A DNA stretch of 64,000 bases from positions 93,455-157,454 of the forward strand of contig MCFE01000139.1 of NCBI GenBank assembly GCA_002104905.1, written 5' to 3'. Source of the stretch: Basidiobolus meristosporus CBS 931.73 (taxonomy: Eukaryota; Basidiobolomycota; Basidiobolomycetes; Basidiobolales; Basidiobolaceae). Of this stretch, positions 59,612 through 64,000 are shown in pieces. Each line of letters begins with the position of its first letter. Within the stretch, counting starts at the first letter, position 1. The notes beneath the pieces were generated by a model. It did not search any database and was not told the DNA's origin. It worked only from the letters and a program-made list of their open reading frames with translations. The position numbers were made by a program, and so were the translations under genes.

Positions 59612-62380
59612 CTACTGTTGTAGCTTTGATACAAGAGTGTGTAGCTGAGGGGAATTTGTAGGTAAGTTAATAAGCAGTGATGATAGTTCTTCAGTGCTCA
59701 AGACACTGTTCAGTGGGAAGGGGGGTAGCAAGAGAGGTAAGAATGACTTGTGAACAACACTAATGAGGGGAATGTGATAAGGATTGATATTCATCATAAA
59801 GGGAGTGTGCTGCTGCAGATATTGCTGCCAAAGGTCTGTCAAGTACTTCAGGTAGGCCAGCTTGGGTTTTTCTGACTGCAGAATATAGTGAGCAAGCTTC
59901 TTGACTTCAGGATCTCCAAGTATAGTTCTCCAGCAGGAGTCAGGTGTTGTGTGGTGTGTTCTCTTCCAGGCCTTAATCAGTGGGTTGTTGCAGTTGTGAA
60001 GTCTGAGGTATAATCTGGTTCTAAGGTAGAGAAGTCTGATCTTATAGGGCATAAACCCAAAAGCACCAAGAATAGCATGTCTGTAGGGGCATTCAGGCAA
60101 ATGAGGCACCAAGGAGGTAATGCACCATACTGCAAACTTGTCAAGCTTAGTGCAGTCTCTAGAAGTAAGAGAGAGAAGTGGTAAGCCAAATTCCAGGACA
60201 GGGAAGACAAACTGCTTGAGTAGAAGGAGGCAGCTGGGAGCTGAAGTTGTAGGAGGAGTAACAGCCAGTAGCTTGTGGAGTGCCTGTCTTGCCAGGATAA
60301 TTCTCTTCTTCAGGTGTGCTCCAGAGTCTAGTCCAGTAGGAAGGAAAGGAAAGCCAAGATATGTAGCAGAAACCTGAGCAGGTAGAGTGGAGTTCTCCAA
60401 GTTGATGGGAGAGCCCAAAGGTACTGTCTTTGCAATGGAAAGCTGGAGATTATTCTTCTGCAGATACTGGTGGATGGTCTGGGAGTCTTGTTGCACATTG
60501 GAGGAGGATATTCTGATGTCATCAGCAAAGAGAGTAACCAGGCAGTCAGCTGAGAGTCTTGGGAAATCATTCAGGAAGATGGCAAACAGTATAGGACCAA
60601 GCACAGAGCCTTGAACCACACCATTAGGAACTGAGAAAACAGCTGATTGCTCACTTGGGTGCAGAATTCTTGCTTGTGGATCCAGAAACAGAGACCTGAC
60701 AAGGAGGGTGAGAGAGGTACTGGAGAAGCATTGCAACTTGGACCAAAGCAGATTTCTGTCAACTGAATCAAAGGCCTTAGTAATATCAAACAGAACAGAG
60801 GGATACTTGCACTGGAGAGAGTGATCTTGGCTAAGTATGACTGCATATTCCAAGGAGAGGCCAGGAACAAAGCCAAACTGTGCAGGATGAAACTTGAGGG
60901 AGTCAGAGGAGAGCTCCTGAGCAAGCAGAAGCTCAAACACCTTTCTGCAGGTGGGCAGCAGAGATATTGGCCTGTAGGAGCTAGGATCCAGGTGCTTTCC
61001 TTTACCCTTGTACAGTGGCAGAACATTTGCAAAGGACCATTCCTCAGGAGTAGAAAGCTGGGCTGAGCATTGCTGAAACAGTGGAAGCAGAAGTGCAGAC
61101 ATGGCCTTGGTACTAGTCTTCAGAAGCTCATAGGAGATTGTGTCCACACCTGGAGCAGTAGAGTTGGGAAGCCTCTTGAGCACATTATGGATTCTCCTTT
61201 GATCAAGTGCAAGTGGGATGGGCAGAGTCTTGAAGTCAGGATGAAAGCCAGGAGTTGAGTACTGCTTTGTAGAGAAGAAGATGTTAGCCAGCTGTTCTGT
61301 TGAAGGTAACTTCCTGGAAGAGGGCCTCATTGCCCTGTAGAGTCTTGATACTGTTCTTGTTATAGAGTTGGAAGATTGCAGAGGCAAGGAACTCATAATA
61401 TGATCCCAGAGCTGAGTATGCAGAGTGTGGTGAATTGCCTTGGAGTGGTGTATTGCTGTCAGGAGGAGTTTCTCTGTTTTTGGGTTAGGGAAGCTCAGGT
61501 AGCTTTGTTGCAGGGCTGAAACAATGGATTCCCATTTTCTTGAGGTAACAGCAGTAGTCTTGCATGGCAGTGAGAGGGAGGCAGACACCAGAATAAGATG
61601 CTTCACAAAGAGCCAGGCAAAGTTGAGATCATCTGGCAGAGAAAGTAGCAAACTGGCAAGCTTCAAGTAGTTCCCAAAGTCTTTCTTCTGATTCTTGGTA
61701 GCTTTGTGGGTGAGCACAGTAAGTTTTGGCAGCTTCTTCTTCACAACTGGTTGCATAGAAAGGGACCAGGCTGGGTGGTCAGAGGCTCTCAAGGATCCTA
61801 GCTCAGCTCCAGAGAATTGCTTAACTTCATTCACAAAGTAGAGGGCAGCAGCAGAAGGGCAGATCCAGTCAACACATCTTTTCTCAGATTGAGCACCTAG
61901 TGCTAGCAGGTGGCTTTCTCTCAGGAAGTTCAGTAGGAATGTAGACCTTGGCTTCATTCTTGCCGTCAGAGTAGTCTTGTTCTCAGGATGGGGAATGTTG
62001 AGATCTCCAAGCAAGATAACAGGTGTTGATATAGACTGTTGGTATTGCTGAACCTTCTGGCATATAACTTGCACTTCCTGAAGGGCTAGACTTGGAGGCA
62101 GATAGCAGAGCACCAGACTGATAGTTGGCAACTGGAGAGCAGCACAGTAAGGGGAGTAAAGAGGAACACAGAGCTGAGGAGTATTGATGGTAGAAGAGAT
62201 GAAGCAGATAGAGGAGGTATTCTTTGTTCTAGGAGTAGAAAAGCAATATAGATTAGTCAAAAGTATAGAGGGTAGCTGGACATCAATCAAACACAGGAGG
62301 GAAAATCTTGAAAGAAGTCTCTCTAGAGTTGGTCTTGATGGCTGTATGCTGTTGCAGTTAAGCAACAGAACTTCAGGTAG
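59612..62380 (-). CDS. Telomeric LINE ORF2: endonuclease-like domain and reverse transcriptase
   Basis: About 920 residues, read from the stop at 62381 onward. The N-terminal ~220 residues form an EEP/APE-like endonuclease: EVLLLNCNSI, ILLGDLNIPH, CVDWICPS and ASDHPAWS. The usual QE catalytic glutamate position appears to read ID (LLCLIDVQL). The RT domain follows with PLYKGKGKHLDPSSYRPISL, HPAQFGFVPGLS, LFDITKAFDSVDR (motif A), QGSVLGPILFA (motif B) and LFADDIRIS (motif C). The C-terminal ~300 residues are a conserved thumb and extension with no CCHC finger and no RNase H. The frame has no canonical ATG near its start and is continuous with the upstream ORF across one TGA. Confidence 0.88.
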   Translation of the reverse strand, partial: LPEVLLLNCNSIQPSRPTLERLLSRFSLLCLIDVQLPSILLTNLYCFSTPRTKNTSSICFISSTINTPQLCVPLYSPYCAALQLPTISLVLCYLPPSLALQEVQVICQKVQQYQQSISTPVILLGDLNIPHPENKTTLTARMKPRSTFLLNFLRESHLLALGAQSEKRCVDWICPSAAALYFVNEVKQFSGAELGSLRASDHPAWSLSMQPVVKKKLPKLTVLTHKATKNQKKDFGNYLKLASLLLSLPDDLNFAWLFVKHLILVSASLSLPCKTTAVTSRKWESIVSALQQSYLSFPNPKTEKLLLTAIHHSKAIHHTLHTQLWDHIMSSLPLQSSNSITRTVSRLYRAMRPSSRKLPSTEQLANIFFSTKQYSTPGFHPDFKTLPIPLALDQRRIHNVLKRLPNSTAPGVDTISYELLKTSTKAMSALLLPLFQQCSAQLSTPEEWSFANVLPLYKGKGKHLDPSSYRPISLLPTCRKVFELLLAQELSSDSLKFHPAQFGFVPGLSLEYAVILSQDHSLQCKYPSVLFDITKAFDSVDRNLLWSKLQCFSSTSLTLLVRSLFLDPQARILHPSEQSAVFSVPNGVVQGSVLGPILFAIFLNDFPRLSADCLVTLFADDIRISSSNVQQDSQTIHQYLQKNNLQLSIAKTVPLGSPINLENSTLPAQVSATYLGFPFLPTGLDSGAHLKKRIILARQALHKLLAVTPPTTSAPSCLLLLKQFVFPVLEFGLPLLSLTSRDCTKLDKFAVWCITSLVPHLPECPYRHAILGAFGFMPYKIRLLYLRTRLYLRLHNCNNPLIKAWKRTHHTTPDSCWRTILGDPEVKKLAHYILQSEKPKLAYLKYLTDLWQQYLQQHTPFMMNINPYHIPLISVVHKSFLPLLLPPFPLNSVLSTEELSSLLINLPTNSPQLHTLVSKLQQ

Positions 62381-62665
62381 TCAGGCAGAGGTTGTAGCTT
62401 CTTCAGAGGCAGCATTAACAATGTGACCTGCAGAGTCCCAGAGCTCTTCAAATGGTGCATCACCTAAGTCAGCAAGGAGGGAAATGGCATGGTTCTTGAG
62501 GAAGTATGCCACATCATAGGAGGGGGCTTGTCTCTTGATGGCAGCAAAGAAAGACAGAATGGCAACATGGGCTGGAGGCTTGTTGAACAGTAGAGAGTCA
62601 GAGGATTCAGATTCTTCAGGCACTATCTTGAAGTCAGTTTTCAGCCAGTTAAGGTTCTTCTCCAC
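62381..62665 (-). CDS. Telomeric LINE ORF1, C-terminal end (5'-truncated)
   Basis: 94 codons open from the truncation point (first codon GTG, so not a true start) to a TGA at 62381-62383. By eye it aligns with the C-terminus of ORF1 in E9: the pattern F..IK...P...V.xFLK....IS, then LWD.A (here FFAAIKRQAPSYDVAYFLKN and LWDSAGHI). It is in the same frame as ORF2, directly downstream. The stop context is TGA CTA. Confidence 0.75.
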   Translation of the reverse strand: MEKNLNWLKTDFKIVPEESESSDSLLFNKPPAHVAILSFFAAIKRQAPSYDVAYFLKNHAISLLADLGDAPFEELWDSAGHIVNAASEEATTSA

Positions 62666-62668
62666 AAA

Positions 62669-63782
62669 GGGTTAGGGGAGGGAAAGTCACCAAAGTAGGT
62701 GAAATCTTTATTTGATTTCAGACAAGTCTAACTACAAATAAAGAAGCCAGCTGGGAATAGAAGATTCCCAAAGTAAACACTAAGTTGAATATGAATAAAT
62801 CTAAGCTAAAGTTAAGGCAGTATCCCAGAGTACACTGGAGTTCAGGTTCATGGGGGAGTGAAGTAGATAAGCTTGAGAGATATAATAATCTTTGAGGAAG
62901 TGGGTAACAGCAGGTGAAGGGGAGTTTTTGATAAGTGAAGTGAATCTTGAGATCAGAGATTCCTCTAATGAGAAGGTCTTGTAAACTGGAGAATCAGGAA
63001 ACTCTTTGAAGGCATGGTCAGTAGGTTCCCAGTAAAACTGGTCAGAGACATTTTGAGAGAATTGATTAGCAATACTTTTGTCAAGTACTACCTCCAGAGT
63101 GTGATGGTTGATAAATCTCATGTTAACAATCTTGGATAAATTGTAACCTTGTTGCTTGAGATACATCCTATGCTCAGATATAGGAATAAACTCTACATTG
63201 GCAAAGTAGCAGACAGCCCAGTCAGTAGCAGGAGGCAAATCAGAAGTGGCAGGAAACTTTCTTTTGGTCTTGGGAGGAGCAGCAGGATGTCTTGAGGAAG
63301 CAGGAACAGACTTTTTGACAACTTCAGAGTAGGAAGAGTGAGCAGGAGCAGATGATTCTTGGGGAGTCTTGTTGGCAGGAAGAGTTGGCACAGGGACAAT
63401 AGATTCTTGCAGATCAGAGAAGGCAGAAAAGAGCTTTTGAACTTGTTTCTTGAGTAGAGCATTTTCAGCTTCAACAAGTGCAAGCCTTTCCTCAAGGAAA
63501 GAAATCTGAAGGGAATGGAGTGAAGGCATAAGAAATAAGAAGAAGAGGGTAAGATGGGGTGGGTGGGTGGGAAAATTAGCAGGGAGAAGAGAAGGAAGGA
63601 GCAAAAATTCCAGAAGTCAGAATTTATAGATGGATGGACAAGGGTAGGTGGATGGATTATTCCTGGGTTAGGAAAATTAGCAGGGAGAAGAGAAGGAAGG
63701 AGCAAAAATTCCAGAAGTCAGAATTTATAGATGGATGGACAAGGGTAGGTGGATGGATTATTCCTGGGTTAGGAAAATTAGC
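62669..63782 (-). mobile_element. Telomeric ORF1-only element, terminal copy (E9)
   Basis: A 1.1-kb element next to the telomere. On the minus strand it has two 101-bp tandem repeats as its 5' region, a complete ORF1, a ~100-nt 3' UTR and the shared 3' end AATAAAGATTTCACC, then TACTTTGGTGACT and a C run into CCCTAA. It lacks ORF2, yet its 3' end is not simply that of E8, so it is a distinct family (E1 belongs to it). Its structure recalls a non-autonomous partner of the LINE. Confidence 0.85.
62801..63529 (-). CDS. ORF1 protein of the telomeric ORF1-only element
   Basis: 242 residues from the ATG at 63529; an open extension to 63604 has no ATG. Residues ~8-45 form a coiled coil/leucine zipper (SFLEERLALVEAENALLKKQ). 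A Pro/Ser/Ala/Lys-rich basic linker follows (~55-105, PKTKRKFPA). Then comes a compact domain (~110-180) with VEFIPISEHRMYLKQQGYNL, IVNMRFINHHTLEVVL and YWEPTDHAFKEF, which resembles the RNA-binding core of LINE ORF1 proteins. The C-terminal helix region (FLKDYYISQAYLL) is shared with E8. The likely role is an RNA chaperone or particle protein, possibly acting in cis or in trans. Confidence 0.75.
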   Translation of the reverse strand: MPSLHSLQISFLEERLALVEAENALLKKQVQKLFSAFSDLQESIVPVPTLPANKTPQESSAPAHSSYSEVVKKSVPASSRHPAAPPKTKRKFPATSDLPPATDWAVCYFANVEFIPISEHRMYLKQQGYNLSKIVNMRFINHHTLEVVLDKSIANQFSQNVSDQFYWEPTDHAFKEFPDSPVYKTFSLEESLISRFTSLIKNSPSPAVTHFLKDYYISQAYLLHSPMNLNSSVLWDTALTLA

Positions 63783-63786
63783 AGGG
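63571..63786. repeat. Two 101-bp direct repeats plus a partial third, next to the telomere
   Basis: GAAAATTAGCAGGGAGAAG starts at 63571 and 63672, and GAAAATTAGCAGGG again at 63773 before running into TTAGGG. The two full copies look identical. Each unit ends CCTGGGTTAGGA, which contains a telomere-like GGGTTAGG. Confidence 0.9.
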
Positions 63787-64000
63787 TTAGGGTTAGGGTT
63801 AGGGTTAGGGTTAGGGTTAGGGTTAGGGTTAGGGTTAGGGTTAGGGTTAGGGTTAGGGTTAGGGTTAGGGTTAGGGTTAGGGTTAGGGTTAGGGTTAGGG
63901 TTAGGGTTAGGGTTAGGGTTAGGGTTAGGGTTAGGGTTAGGGTTAGGGTTAGGGTTAGGGTTAGGGTTAGGGTTAGGGTTAGGGTTAGGGTTAGGGTTAG
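63783..64000 (+). repeat. Telomere, (TTAGGG)n
   Basis: About 36 uninterrupted TTAGGG units reach the window edge. The G-rich strand runs 5' to 3' toward the right, so the right edge is the chromosome end. Confidence 0.98.

Larger units (their letters stand above)
59552..62668 (-). mobile_element. Telomeric LINE, most complete copy (E8)
   Basis: A 3.1-kb non-LTR retrotransposon on the minus strand. It contains the C-terminal end of ORF1 (62665-62381), an in-frame TGA, ORF2 with endonuclease-like and RT domains, and a 3' UTR of only ~58 nt with AATAAA, TCACC-TGTT-GGTGA and a seven-base C run. The 5' end is truncated inside ORF1 at 62668, where E9 is attached through GGGTTAGGGG. At its 3' side the junction is a G run only, with no full TTAGGG. 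There are no LTRs. Confidence 0.9.

Noticed and set aside
55783-63782. Array as tandem segmental duplication of one unit
   Set aside because: The units differ in family and in truncation point and nearly all have their own TTAGGG seed or G run, which independent terminal additions explain better.

Overview
This is the right-hand end of a eukaryotic chromosome, most likely fungal. The last ~218 bases are about 36 perfect TTAGGG repeats. Core fungal genes (bifunctional ARG5,6, SPT8, class V myosin, glycogen phosphorylase, a KRE9/KNH1-like secreted protein) carry short introns of ~55-75 nt with GTAAGT/GTATGT-like donors, CTAAY branch points and YAG acceptors. LINE, chromovirus, Copia and Tnp2-type transposons are abundant, which would fit an early-diverging (zygomycete-grade) fungus, but I cannot name a species or phylum from the sequence.

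Layout: (1) 1-26.6 kb is an AT-rich transposon graveyard: broken Copia elements, Ty3/Gypsy elements including a chromovirus with a chromodomain and a clean 529-bp LTR, and several fragments of a Tnp2-type DNA transposon, one nested inside the chromovirus. No host gene is recognised here. (2) 26.7-51.7 kb is a higher-GC island of host genes: glycogen phosphorylase (-), a pseudouridine-synthase-like/HemK methyltransferase fusion (-), a 16-exon myosin V (+), a peroxisomal enoyl-CoA isomerase-like gene ending in SKL (+), a small secreted KRE9/KNH1-domain protein (+), ARG5,6 (+), SPT8 with 11 exons (+), and a thaumatin-like gene (-) cut short by a LINE. The host genes look unrelated in function: energy storage, organelle transport, arginine synthesis, transcription and cell wall. 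(3) 51.7-55.8 kb is older retroelement debris. (4) 55.8-63.8 kb is a head-to-tail array of nine retroelement copies, all in the same orientation (3' end toward the centromere, 5' end toward the telomere), nearly all separated by one to three TTAGGG units or a G run, and ending in the live telomere. A tenth, older copy lies at 54.5 kb.

The telomeric array is the most interesting part. Three kinds of element share the same 3' end (AATAAA, a TCACC/GGTGA hairpin and a C run that continues into CCCTAA): a LINE with an endonuclease-like domain and reverse transcriptase, an ORF1-only element, and a tRNA-derived SINE with Pol III A and B boxes. I infer that the LINE reverse transcriptase primes on the telomeric G-strand end and also mobilises the other two, giving successive terminal additions. 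The LINE may express its reverse transcriptase by readthrough of a UGA-CUA stop. Separately, the pseudouridine-synthase/HemK fusion gene appears to pair a degenerate RNA-modification domain with an intact methyltransferase.
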